Assembly (NCBI RefSeq): GCF_932526225.1
Contig: NC_064037.1
Coordinates: 11,576,203-11,640,202 of the forward strand
Reading direction: 5' to 3'
Origin: Nematostella vectensis
Taxonomy: Eukaryota; Cnidaria; Anthozoa; Actiniaria; Edwardsiidae
Length of the DNA stretch: 64,000 nucleotides
In this document: positions 32,703 through 43,332 of the stretch, piece after piece
Layout: each line of letters starts with the position of its first letter
How positions within the stretch are numbered: position 1 is the first letter of the stretch
Program-made: the position numbers and the translations under genes
The notes under the pieces: model-generated
What the model was told of the DNA's origin: nothing
The model's input: only the letters and a program-made list of their open reading frames with translations
Database searches by the model: none

Positions 32703-34687
32703 GTCAGTAGAAAGATGGTAACTAAAAGTTTTATTCATGGATTTCAAAATAAAGCTTAACATAGTTACGTGTTAAAATCAGTGCCACCATTCGGGCGTGG
32801 TTAAAGTGAAGTTCATAGATCAATTTTATAAAAAATGAGGACACATCGAGCCTTGGAAGACGCAGGAAGCGTGCGGTTTTCATAAATTGTGACTACCATT
32901 TGAAAGTCACAGTACCACACACTGATATATTGTCAGAATAAAAATACAACTACACTATTGTAACTACAACTGAGCAGATTTTGTAATGGTAAATTGCATG
33001 ATTCTAAAGAAATTTCATTCCGATTACTAGCTAAAACACGAAGTTTTTTATTTCTTTTGAAATGTATATTGTTCGGAAAGAAGAGATGAGACACCATGAA
33101 ATCCTTAAAGACCCTTCAACGGCTGCCGCGGACAGAATTATTGCAATAAATGAAGGTAAGAATTATAGAAATAAATGAAGGTAAGAATTATAGCAATAAA
33201 TGACGGTAAGAATTATTGCAATAAATGAAGGTAAGAATTATAGCAATAAATGAAGGTAAACTTTATTCAGCGTTTAGGTAAATATTTATGCAATAGGTGA
33301 TTCTCTAGTGCAATTGAAAGCAATTCTTTTGCTGACAAAGCTGCTTTATCATCTATATCTGTCAATCAATCAAGTGTTTGGGGCTCTGCCTTGATGTCCC
33401 AAGTACAACAAACACTTAAACCTAGCTTAAACGCCGCTTTTTTCATGTACCGTTCCAAATACAAATGCAAATGAATCGATTCGATTTCACTCTTTTTTAT
33501 AAGAACCTTATTATAAGAACGTTCAGCCTGAGATTTCACGAAATTATAAGAACTTGGTAAGAAAATGCCGAGGCTCAGAAAGCAGAAAAAAATTTCTTTT
33601 TTTTTGTCCTGATGCGTTCTAAAATGCAGGAATCAATTTGTGCTCATAGTAACAACCTTATTATAACTAATTGATCATTTATGTAATAAATTCTCTTCCT
33701 AATAATTCATTGGGTATTATATTCTTATCTACACTAAAATTTAAGAACATCGTTAAGAACATTTTTAACCTAAAATGTCCCAAAAATAAGAACAGCCCAG
33801 CCTCGACCGAAAATTAGACGTTTTTATAAAAAAAAATTAAAAAATAGTGTTAGTCTATGTTTATTCGAATAATCCTTCTAATTATCCTTCTAAAAAATTG
33901 TGGGGTGGCTGTCTATATCTAGTGATTTACATCTTTAGTTTTAATAAAACTGAGAAATACCATAAAATGGTGGCATGTTCTACTTGTATCAGATGCTGAC
34001 GAATCACCAGATCTCTTCGAAGGCGACATTGAGCTGACGCCAGACGAGGTTTCCTTGCTTAGCAGCCAGACCTTTGATGACGTCACTAAGCGTAACGCAC
34101 ATCTCCATCGCCAAGGGCTATGGAGAGCACGCACGATCCCGTATGAAATAGACACCGTACTAGGTAATTATAATACCACGAAAATTTTCCTCATCACCTC
34201 TTCAACTTTGTCTAGAAAATTTGAAAGATCCAACTACTAGAAATTTCCGCAAATGCCACCTGGAAAATTACCGCGACAGAGAGACCTTTGGGTGAAAGGT
34301 GTAGCAGGCCCGGAAATATTTGGGGGAGGAGTACGATGCAGAGACATAAAAATATATCGGGGGTGGGGTGGGGGGTTAATGGTCATTATGAGATTCGTTC
34401 GATTGTAAAATAGTATAAAATGAATTTAATCTTTCAATGCTTTTTTATACATTTCCAGTTAACAAAGGTTTCAAAGATTCTATAGCCTCAGCGGCTCAGG
34501 CCTTCCATACCGGGACTTGCTTACGATGGGTAAAACGCTCTAACGAGAAAAACTGGATCCTGTTTAAATACGGACAGGCGTAAGTCAGAGCGCATGCGCA
34601 TAACATTGTCGGTGTCTGTTATTGCTATTTCGACAAATAACTCGCGCTGATGTAAACACCTTTCACTGTCTCTCTAGTCTCTCTCCT

Positions 34688-34764
<77 letters not shown>

Positions 34765-37700
34765 ATCTCTATCTCTCATCAATGACAACTTATACATTTT
34801 ATCATCAATGACAACTTATACATTTTATAACGAATGGAACAGGTGTAAGTCGAGGGTTGGCAAAACGTGGTTGACGGAAGGAGCCCAGGGTATCACCCTG
34901 AGCGATGGCTGTAACCGCTCTGGGACCATCATACACGAGATGATGCACGCAATTGGCTTCTGGCACGAACAGTCGAGACCTGATAGAGACCAGCACGTGG
35001 AGGTCATGTGGGAGAACATCGAACAAGGTGTCTGTCAGTCTATCTGTCCGCCCTTCCCTTTGTTCGCCCGTCTGTCTGTCCGTCCGTCCGCCCACAATCG
35101 CGTACACAGAGTGTGTGCACTCCCCCCTGCGGCCAAAGTGGGTCATTTCTTAAATTAAGGAATTTTCAAATTCTATGCTTTTTTCATATGAAACCGATGA
35201 CTGCGCGATGCCCCCCCCCCCCCCCCCCCATCCAACCTGGGTATGCACATGGCCCTTCACCCTTTATCCGACCTTATCTGCCTGCCTGCCTGTCCAGCTA
35301 CCCGTCTTTCAGTCCATTTGTCTCTTTATTGACTTGCTGTCTTTCCGACCAATATCCAAATTTTACTATTTCTAGGACAAGAGCACGAGTTTGCCAAATA
35401 TGGGCATGACATGATTGACACGCTAGGGGTGGCTTACGACTATGAGAGCGTGATGCATTATGGTCGCCAAAGCTTCAGTAAGAATAAAAAAGCCACAATA
35501 CAGGCTCTTGGTGACCCGACTAGGGGACTGGGACGAACTGACGGACTTAGCTCCCTTGATATCATGAAAATCAACCTTCTTTATGATTGCAAGAGTAAGT
35601 AGAACCATATTTTAGACAATACAAAACTTGCTAATAGCGAACTTTAAATTTACTACAGTAAATGGACGAAGACGGCGCACATGTTGTACTTCTCCGCGCG
35701 CTAAAAGAAAAATGCGGTAACGCGGGCTGAAATCTTGCGTGTATGCCCTCGTCGACTCTCCGTCGTCGTAAATCTTAATTTGGCTAATTTTTTTGTCTTT
35801 GACATTCTGGGGCTAAGGATGGCTGGATCACCCCATTCAATGGACATTTTTCTAGGGGTTAAAGATACCTGAATCTACCTCTAAATGTCATGTACCTCTC
35901 TCTAGGGGCTACGGGTGGTTGGACCTCGTGGTCTCGGTTTACGCCATGTGACCGCCAGCTATGTGAGAAGTATCGCCAGCGTTTCTGCACCTCAGAGGAC
36001 CCCAGCTCTTGTCCAGGTGCTCAGATAGAAATCCATCAATGCAGCGACCAAGAGTGCAACGGTGAGTAGAAAATAGTACTCGCATTTTGCAAGTTCAACA
36101 CGCTTTTTAAAGCTAAATAGGCCTAGCCACTATACGACTGGTGACCACGAAACACTAGAGGCTAAGGGTGTCTGGAGCTGTTAAAGAATTTCGATCACCC
36201 ACTAACCTTTGTTATTGTTTATCATTGAAAATACAGCGGTTTATTCACAAGGAAACAAAATTTACATTCCAAGAATGAAGTCTGATATGTTATTGACGAT
36301 ATCTGATTGAAAATATCTTGGTTATTCGCTTGAAATGGCCGATTGAAATGGATGCTTTGTGTGACTTGTTGTTTTTTGTGGAGGAAGGGAGACCTTAGGA
36401 GTATAGAGAATCAGGTATCAAACCCGGAACCTAGTGTATGGCCTGGGAACTAAAGGGAAATGTCTTGCAACTGCGCCAACAAACCCCACCCCCTCCCCCC
36501 ACCACCACCACCCTCGACTGCCCGACTGCTGTTGCAGAGGGCCTTATTTGTTTCTGGTTCAATGGAAAATGTTGCAATGCTCAATAAAGCGGGTTTCTTT
36601 TTCATGTTAGAGGAACCGGGCTCTATTGTTCTTTCAGACCTGCGTGCCCCAAACAGCCTATCGTACTTGGAAATTTTCTATTTCTACTAAAAGTCTCTGT
36701 CTGTCGCCATTTTGTCACCCTAACACGAAGTGAAAGAAAGCATCCATTTCCATCGGCTGATTAGCGGGAAGTGTTGCGATATTTTTGCTTCAATTTAGTG
36801 AAGAAACCACACTATTGTATTTTTAGGTGGTTATTTTGATACTTCTCATAATTTGTCTACCAATAAAAACAAAGAAGTGGCTGACAATTGCTCTTTTGAG
36901 ATCTTTAAATATTCGTGTTGAAGCACCAATCGACGGACACTGGGGCCGCTGGGGATCATGGTCAGCTTGCTCTGTGTCATGTGGTCAGGGCTCCTACACC
37001 AGAACGAGGCGGTGCGATGACCCTGCGCCATCACATGGCGGGAAACCTTGCATAGGACTTAACAAGGGTAGACAAGCGTGTGACGACGGAAGCTGTGACT
37101 TGGGTCAGTATGTTTGATGACTTTTCGATATTCCGTAAGATGATATAATAATAGGAAGGTTCACCATCATAATCATCATTAGTATGATTATAATGATTGA
37201 TACCGTTATCATTATTATTTATGTAAAAAAATCAAATGATCTAAACCACATGAATAATATGAAAATACATGGTTTTTAAAATGATAAATAATATTTAAGT
37301 TAGTGGATTGAGAGCAAACAAAGAACTAGTAAATCATGATTATTTTTTCCATCATTTTTATCATTATCCGCAAATTATCATTAGTAACATTATTATTATT
37401 ATTAGTAATTATTATTATTGTTGTTGTCGTTCTAATTATTATTATTGTTGTTGTCGTTCTAATTATTATTATTGTTGTTGTCGTTCTAATTATTATCATT
37501 TTTTTGGGGGGGGGAAAGTGTTATTGATCTTAGGCAAGAACCAGTATTGGGCTAACCGAGGCACTTGTCTCTATAATTATCATAATTATTTGTCTTATTG
37601 ATACGGATTTTGTCTCGGTTTAGAGCCTGCCTCCTGAAAAATCCGCCGAACATTCGAGTAGTTGTTGATTAATAAAATCTATTATGTATGGGTGCGATTC

Positions 37701-40700
37701 CGAGAATTCAATAAATTCACATTTTCATGTTTGTTTTATTAATGTTTCTTTCAGGCATATATGATTGTGATTTCGAGAAAAGCGAGCTCTGTAACTGGCT
37801 TCCAAAGCAGACTGTGTATAAACTTAAATGGCAACGTACGCAGGGTGTTACTCCGTCTTCAGACACTGGACCACAGGGAGACCACACATCTGGGTCAGGT
37901 ATGAAATTTGCAATTGCACAAGAAGAGAGGAAGGGGTCTAATGCAGAATAGCTAAAAGTTAAACTAACAAAGCCGGTTAAAAATTACATTCGCCACTCAC
38001 TAGACCACGGGTAGACCACCATCTGGGTAATCAGATTGGAGATTTGCAATTGCACTTGGGAAAAGGGGTTCTTAAACAGACTCATACACTTGTACACAGG
38101 GAGATCATAAATCTGATACAAAAGAACTCCGCTTAATCGAACTCTAAAGGGAGACACAGAAGTCAGTTTGAGTTTACGGGGGTTCGAGTTATTTGGGTCG
38201 ATTGAAAAGTAATACACTCGTATTTGTATTAAAATCCTGAAAAAAAATTATGGACAATCTTATTGCGTTTCCACTTAACCACGCAAGATATATTTTCAAG
38301 TTGCCCCGCCGCCGCACAACGACCCCCCCCTCCCCCACGGGCGGGTGAAATATGGCCAAAATAAACTAAAATAGGTTTCATGTTCGAGCTACTCTGGGAA
38401 AAGCACATTGCTTAAAATGAGGTTCAAATTCAAGAAAACGGGAAAATCGAGTTCTTGTTTGAGTTGAAAAATATGTTTGAGTCGATGAAAAACATCGCAT
38501 TTCTTTATGAAGAGTGCATCCTAATGCGCCGTTTGTTTGACAGGACATTACTTATTTGTCGAGTCATCTCATGCGAAATTAGGAGAACAAGCGATCATAA
38601 TAAGTCCCGAGATTCCACCTGACACGCGCCAGTGCGTCCACTTCTGGTACAGCATGCACGGGGCTGACATGGGCCGCCTGGACCTGCTAGTGTACGACGA
38701 AGTGGCGGGGTCAGGACAAAGTTTATGGAGCAAAGAGGGCGAGCAAGGGATGGACTGGGGAGAGGGAAAGGTGGAGATAGCACCGCGGGGACACGTCTAC
38801 AAGGTTTGAGAATACTCCGCTTCGTTTTTTTTTTCTGATTTTATTGAATTTCATTATCTTTATCGATGTTGTGGTAGTTGTCATCATCATTTTTTAATCA
38901 TCTCATCATAATCATATATATATCGCAACCATTATCCAATGTACACGTGACTCGGGCGTTAACTGTTTTACAGCAGGTTGTGTTACTCTGGTACAGGTTG
39001 TGTTACTCTGGTACAGGTTGTGTTACTCTGTTACAGGTTGCGTTACTCTGTTACAGGTTGTGTTACTCTGTTACAGGTTGCGTTACTCTGTTACAGGTTG
39101 TGTTACTCTGTTACAGGTTGCGTTACTCTGGTACAGGTTGTGTTACTCTGTTACAGGTTGCGTTACTCTGTTACAGGTTGTGTTACTCTGTTACAGGTTG
39201 CGTTACTCTGTTACAGGTTGTGTTACTCTGTTACAGGTTGCGTTTCAAGCAACGATTTCTGTTGAGCGGGCATATCGAAGTGATTTTGCTCTTGATGATA
39301 TAAAAATTGAGCCATGCAAAAGGCCTCCAACAAAAGCGAAACCGCCAACAACAACGCCATCAAAGGCAACAGCACCAATATCAGATCCAATGACAACAAC
39401 AACACCAACAACAACTAAGGCAACAACACCCACAACAACAAAGGCAACAGCATCAACACAAACGGCAGCAGAGGCAAATACATTCCTATCAACTCAGAAG
39501 ACAGATGCGACAACATCACAGTCAACTTCAACGACAGAGGCAACAAAATCACAAACAACAAAGGCAACAACAACATTATCAACTTCAACAACAAAGGCAA
39601 CAACAACATCATCAACTTCAACAACAAAGGCAACAACAACATTATCAACTTCAACAACAAAGGCAACAACAACACCATCAACTTCAACAACAAAGGCAAC
39701 AACATCTACAGCAGTAGAGGCGACCACATCACCTGCGGCAACAGAGACAGCGCCACCAACTACGACAGAGTCACGGTCAACCAATAAAGCAACGACAATA
39801 CCAACGATAATAGGTAAATGCCCGTAGAAGGCCTAGAAATATTAGGGGGGGGGGGGGCACAATACAGAAGATTAAGAAGGAATGGGGTGCACAGCCTTGC
39901 CCCTACTGGTCATTTCCTTATATTTTTTCAAAATATTGGGGGGGGGGGGGGGGGGCACGTGCCCCCACACGTGTTCACGCACTGAACAGTTCAGGGGCGT
40001 GTCTGAAATACGCAGGGTGGGGTCCAGAGTAGTAATTCACTGACCATGGATCAATTTAGTTCAAAACGGCATCTTAAGGTCTGGTAATATGTCACTGGAT
40101 CCATCTAGAAACTTTTTCTATCCAAATACAAACATAAACTTATCAGTCTTCTTAGCTATCAACGAAGGTGTAAACCGGAGGCGAACTCGTCTTGTCCCCC
40201 CATCCTGGACACGTGACTGCTGTTTTAGCTTGGTTTAGAAGACTGAGAGCAAATCTGAACCAGAACCCGTTTTATGAATAAGTTACCTATCCTACCTACA
40301 TGGCGGAAAATTTCTTTTTCGTGAACGAAATATAATAATATCATTTTTTTCTAAACACCAACTTTGCTTTATCTTTTTTTTTCCTGCAGATGATTTCTGC
40401 GACTTTTCTACGAAAAAGTGCGACTGGAGAAATGACTATACAAATTCGCATTCCCCCGATAAGTATGTGTTCGACTGGTGGCGAACTAATATGCCAACAA
40501 CGAGTGCTAACACTGGACCAGCTGCTGACCATACCACGGGCTCTGGTAGGAAACAAAGCAATTATCCACTGACCACACCACGGGCGCAAACATGTAATTA
40601 GAATTCGTCAAGGAATTCGTTTTATTTTGACCGTATTTTGATTATAGTACAAAAGCCGCAGCTGTTGTATGCAAGCTGTTTGTTTGCATATCACAGAATG

Positions 40701-42448
40701 AGCCTGGGGCGAGCAGAAAACCTTTGATATACTAAAGGGGCAATTTTAAATCTGAATACACAGGGTAATTTTTACTTGCCATCACAAAATGGTGCCTCTG
40801 AAAAAGATACAGAACGTGGCGACAATAGCAGCTGTTTGAATAGTGCAAAGCGCGAGAAAAGGGGGCCTTGGAACTACTTTCATCATTGTCAAGTAAAACT
40901 CTTTGAACATCGACACGATCAACTTTGTGCACTTGTCAAGTAAAACTCGTTGAGCATCGACACGATCAACTTTGTGCACTTGGCAAGTGAAACTTGTAAT
41001 AATAGCAAACACGCCAGCTTTTGAACAAGTGAACTTGTCAAGGAAAAACTTGACAAATTTCCCGTCTACTCGAGCAACTTTTTCTTGTCAAGTAAAACTT
41101 ACTTTTTAGGGCCGCCTACTCGTGTAGGCGGGCCTGCATAGGGTCTGAACTTATTCCCAAAATGGCGACCTCGCGAAATAGTAGTTAACACGAATTCTTG
41201 AAAGTTAATGTGGAAATACTCGACGTACACTGAGCTAGAAAAACGGTTGTTTTCAAAACAAGATTGATTGATATTCACCTCTCCAGGGCCGTAGCAGGGG
41301 GTAGGGAACTGCCCCCCCCCCCCCCCCACAATATTTGTCAAAATTTCAAAAATCATAAGGACATGACCAGTAGGGGCGTGGCTGTGCCCCCAAATATTTT
41401 CTAAATATTTCTGTAGTGTGCCTCCCAATATTTCGATGCCTGCTACGGCTCTGCCTTTCTCACTTTTTCCCACAACTCTTTTCGACGCGCGGGTGAAACC
41501 GAGGTCAGGCGTCAAAATTGTAAACAAGATGACAAAGTTTGTTTTTATCCTCGGTTCCACGCGCGCATCGCAAAGAAATGTTGGAAGATGAGGGGAAGGT
41601 GAATTATGACTACGAAGTTTGTATTTTGACTACGCATAGTTCCCGACGACTTAACAGACTTAATACAGTGCCTATATGGGCACGACGGGAGTTTTCTTGG
41701 AGATCGGTCTTGAAAGACCCCAATTTGCTGTTACTGGCTAAGTGGAATTCTCCTCCTTATTTGATGTGATCTTATATTTGAAACATTTTCCCTTCATGTC
41801 TTAGGGTATTATATCTACCTGGAGGGCTCCTATCCTTATCAACAGGGCGACAAAGGTCGACTGGTCAGTAGACGATACCCTCGCAGGCCTGCGATCTGCC
41901 TGAAGTTCTGGTATCACATGTACGGTAAAGCAATGGGATCTCTCAGAGTGTACGTCAAGAATGAAGCTGGAGTTTACAAGCTTTGGGAGATTGACGGTAA
42001 CCAAGGTAACGAATGGCATGAGGCAAGCATAATGTTTGGAAGTGAATCTCCATTTGAGGTGAGTCTAGCGGTAAACTACAATCTTTAAAACTAAATGGTC
42101 AAGCCTTATGAAATTTCGGGCGCATGAGACGCGCGCATTTATCGCACCACAACAAAGCGGTGTTGCCGCAAATCTGTGTTTTAGAGAGGCGTCCATTCAG
42201 CCCCAACCTTGTGTTGATTCTTTCTCCTTCTAAAGCCCACGCAGACCACCTAATCTTTCTATTACGGCTTGTCTGTTTTTTTCCTTATCTCCAGCACATT
42301 ATCATCTTCTTTTATTTCTCCTTCAAGTCTTTCTTTCTCTTGGCAGATAATGATTGAGGGTGAGCGAGGCACGGGCTATACAAGTGATATCGCGCTAGAT
42401 GACCTCCGAGTCAAGGAGGGGGCGTGTCAAATAGTATGGTTCCCATAG
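32627..42448 (+). CDS. Astacin-2: secreted astacin metalloprotease with two TSP1-type repeats, MAM, Thr-rich linker, MAM (14 exons)
   Basis: Exons 32627-32702, 33081-33155, 33993-34163, 34459-34579, 34843-35027, 35376-35594, 35906-36061, 36924-37103, 37755-37898, 38544-38803, 39237-39813, 40390-40545, 41805-42058 and 42347-42448 join in phase into 891 residues. Order: signal peptide; propeptide with switch F59-E-G-D62; KR maturation site; astacin domain with zinc ligands His179/183/189, Glu180 and a normal Met-turn SVMHY (Met236); TSP1-like and TSP1 repeats (283-394); MAM1 (395-549); a Thr/Lys/Ala-rich, mucin-like linker (about 550-721); MAM2 (722-890). It is predicted to be a secreted, probably O-glycosylated multidomain protease. 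It is the most complete of the three paralogs and the reference for reading the other two. Two of its splice sites lie inside tandem arrays. Confidence 0.88.
33081..33155 (+). CDS. Astacin-2 exon 2, propeptide
   Basis: Encodes EEMRHHEILKD through RIIAINE. The acceptor (GGAAAG) is weak and was chosen because it is the one in phase. The donor GAAG|GTAAG at 33155/33156 is the first of five tandem copies. Confidence 0.65.
33136..33260 (+). repeat. Five exact-period 25-bp units, each containing a 5' splice site
   Basis: Units start at 33136, 33161, 33186, 33211 and 33236. Each contains AATAAATGAAG|GTAAG or a one-base variant. Only the first unit's left part is exon; the rest lie in intron 2. Confidence 0.95.
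33500..33850 (+). mobile_element. Dispersed element C, copy 2
   Basis: Shares ordered blocks with 24815-25205 (CCTGAGATTTCAC, GATGCGTTCTAAAATGCAG, AAAATTAGACGTTTTTATA) but lacks the nested insertion. It lies in astacin-2 intron 2. Confidence 0.7.
33993..34163 (+). CDS. Astacin-2 exon 3, aspartate switch and mature N-terminus
   Basis: Encodes LFEGDIELTPDE, the KR site and LWRARTIPYEID. Phase 1 in and out. Confidence 0.88.
34459..34579 (+). CDS. Astacin-2 exon 4, N-terminal lobe
   Basis: Encodes SAAQAFHTGTCLRWVKR and NWILFKYGQA. Phase 2 out through GC|GTAAGT, as in both paralogs. Confidence 0.85.
34693..34835. repeat. (CT)n microsatellite and a 28-bp duplication before the exon-5 acceptor
   Basis: A CT-dinucleotide run with interspersed TATCTCT, then two copies of CAATGACAACTTATACATTT ending about 15 bases before the acceptor. 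Confidence 0.9.
34843..35027 (+). CDS. Astacin-2 exon 5, zinc-binding active site
   Basis: Encodes [19 protein letters not shown]. Same 185-base length and phases as in astacin-1. Confidence 0.93.
35376..35594 (+). CDS. Astacin-2 exon 6, C-terminal lobe with Met-turn
   Basis: Encodes AYDYESVMHYGRQSF and INLLYDC. Same 219-base length as in astacin-1. Confidence 0.92.
35906..36061 (+). CDS. Astacin-2 exon 7, TSP1-like repeat 1
   Basis: Encodes GGWTSWSRFTPCD and [13 protein letters not shown]. Phase 1 in and out. Confidence 0.87.
36924..37103 (+). CDS. Astacin-2 exon 8, TSP1 repeat 2
   Basis: Encodes DGHWGRWGSWSACSVSCGQG and RTRRCDDPAP. Same 180-base length as astacin-1 exon 8. Confidence 0.92.
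37374..37505. repeat. ATT-rich tandem repeat (~30-bp unit, 3 copies)
   Basis: Unit ATTATTATTGTTGTTGTCGT plus TCTAATT in astacin-2 intron 8, preceded by other ATT/ATC runs. Confidence 0.85.
37755..37898 (+). CDS. Astacin-2 exon 9, MAM1 part 1
   Basis: Encodes DCDFEKSELCNW through TGPQGDHTSGS. The donor TCAG|GTATGA is followed by decayed duplicates of the exon end in the intron. Confidence 0.9.
37990..38115 (+). repeat. Decayed duplicates of astacin-2 exon-9 end and donor
   Basis: CACTAGACCACGGGTAGACC...ATCTGGGTAATCAG then ATTTGCAATTGCAC (37993-38057) parallels the exon-9 end and its first intron bases. A shorter third copy starts near 38090 (GTACACAGGGAGATCA). The donor GT is lost in both copies. 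Confidence 0.7.
38544..38803 (+). CDS. Astacin-2 exon 10, MAM1 part 2
   Basis: Encodes QCVHFWYSMHGADMGRLDLL and GEQGMDWGEG. Phase 0 out. Confidence 0.9.
38977..39240 (+). repeat. 13 units of 20 bp, each containing a 3' splice site
   Basis: Perfectly periodic units GTTGYGTTACTCTGKTACAG from 38981 to 39240. The last AG|GTTGCG, at 39236/39237, is the acceptor of exon 11. All three frames are open across the array. Confidence 0.95.
39237..39813 (+). CDS. Astacin-2 exon 11, MAM1 part 3 plus Thr-rich linker
   Basis: Encodes ERAYRSDFALDDIKIEPC, then about 165 residues dominated by Thr, Lys, Ala and Ser with a repeated TTKATTTxSTS unit (36-bp period). This is a mucin-like, probably O-glycosylated spacer. 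The donor ATAG|GTAAAT is in phase 1. Confidence 0.88.
40390..40545 (+). CDS. Astacin-2 exon 12, MAM2 part 1
   Basis: Encodes DFCDFSTKKCDW, VFDWWR and TGPAADHTTGS. Confidence 0.9.
40865..41100. repeat. Tandem repeats around CTTGTCAAGTAAAACT (intron 12)
   Basis: A 55-60-bp duplication (CATCGACACGATCAACTTTG twice), then further CTTGTCAAG(T/G)AAAACT copies. Confidence 0.85.
41286..41456. mobile_element. MITE-like element with GGCCGTAGCAGG termini
   Basis: AGGGCCGTAGCAGGGG at the left and CCTGCTACGGCTCTG at the right are inverted. A poly-C run and GCCCCC-rich interior follow, with no coding capacity. Confidence 0.65.
41805..42058 (+). CDS. Astacin-2 exon 13, MAM2 part 2
   Basis: Encodes AICLKFWYHMYGKAMGSLRV and GNQGNEWHEA. 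It is the same 254-base length as the orphan exon at 31257-31510. Confidence 0.92.
42347..42448 (+). CDS. Astacin-2 exon 14, MAM2 part 3 and stop
   Basis: Encodes IEGERGTGYTSDIALDDL and stops with TAG at 42446-42448. Confidence 0.9.
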   Translation: MMIEGERGTGYTSDIALDDLRVKEGACQIVWFP

Positions 42449-42569
42449 CAACGAAATTGGCGGGCAATGACGTGTATTCAGATTTAACAAAAAATACTTG
42501 ATCGATTGAAATGGTGTCAACAGCGAAGGATCTCTCAAGACAGGAATCCTATGAATCATTTATGTTAGC

Positions 42570-42575
42570 AATAAA
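42570..42575 (+). terminator. Polyadenylation signal AATAAA
   Basis: 122 bases after the astacin-2 stop, in the 800-base gap before the convergent astacin-3 gene. Confidence 0.5.
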
Positions 42576-43248
42576 TAAATCAACATCGTATGATTAAGCT
42601 GCTAAAGCGTTTTATTTAATCTTTTATGACCCACTTGTAATATGTTTGACAAACCCACATTTTTTAGCTATTCTAATAGTTTGACCGATCACTGTATATC
42701 TACGTGCTTTTCGGGTGTCGGCCAGCACCATGTACCTGAGGAGGAAGATAGGACAAAAAGTGTTCTATTAGGTATGTTGCAAATCCTTTTTTTAAAAAAC
42801 AAACCCGCACTCCCCCCCCCACTTTCAATTCTTAATAGACGTGCTATTTTTAGACAAAACTATAAAGCATAAGCTAGATCACTTTGGTATGTAGCCAAAT
42901 CCGACAATAAACATCCCATGGCGATACTGCAAAGGCATAAAAAAATCTTTTTTTTTTTCGGGGGTGGTCAGAGACCTCCCCCCCTTCCCGGAAAAATTAG
43001 ATCCACATTTTCGGATTTCGATTCCCCCCCCCCCCCCAAAAAAAAAAAAAAAAAAACCTGGGTACGGGCCTGAAAAGTAACACATTGGAAGCGCAGGTAG
43101 GGGGTGGGGAGAATTGCAAGGGGCAAAAACGTCCCAACGCCACCCCCAGAGCTTGGTTCATGTTTTCATGTTTATAGAATGATTAATTAATTATCCTTCT
43201 AAACAATCTGCTGGAGATTTATGCCAATGACTTCTCTTCCTTCTTACC
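42576..43248. other. Convergent 3' intergenic gap
   Basis: Separates the 3' ends of astacin-2 and astacin-3. It contains poly-C/poly-A runs (about 43023-43058). A TTTATT at 42611-42616 could be the complement-strand AATAAA of astacin-3, but that would give a 640-base 3' UTR. Confidence 0.35.
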
Positions 43249-43332
43249 TTACGGGCACGCCAGGCTTGATAGCTTAAAGTCGTCGATGAGGAAATCACTC
43301 TGAGACCCTCCATTGGTGCCTTCAAACACCAG
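43249..43332 (-). CDS. Astacin-3 exon 11, MAM part 3 and stop
   Basis: Encodes FEGTNGGSQSDFLIDDFKL and ACP, then TAA at 43251-43249. Confidence 0.88.
   Translation of the reverse strand: MVFEGTNGGSQSDFLIDDFKLSSLACP

Noticed and set aside
38878-39303. Frames reading YRLCYSVTGCVTLLQV repeats as a separate protein
   Set aside because: They come from the 20-bp acceptor array. Without RNA I treat the array as intron and report it as a splicing feature.
39415-39784. Minus-strand Leu- or Val-rich frames opposite the Thr-rich linker
   Set aside because: Shadows of ACA/ACT-rich coding repeats on the plus strand.
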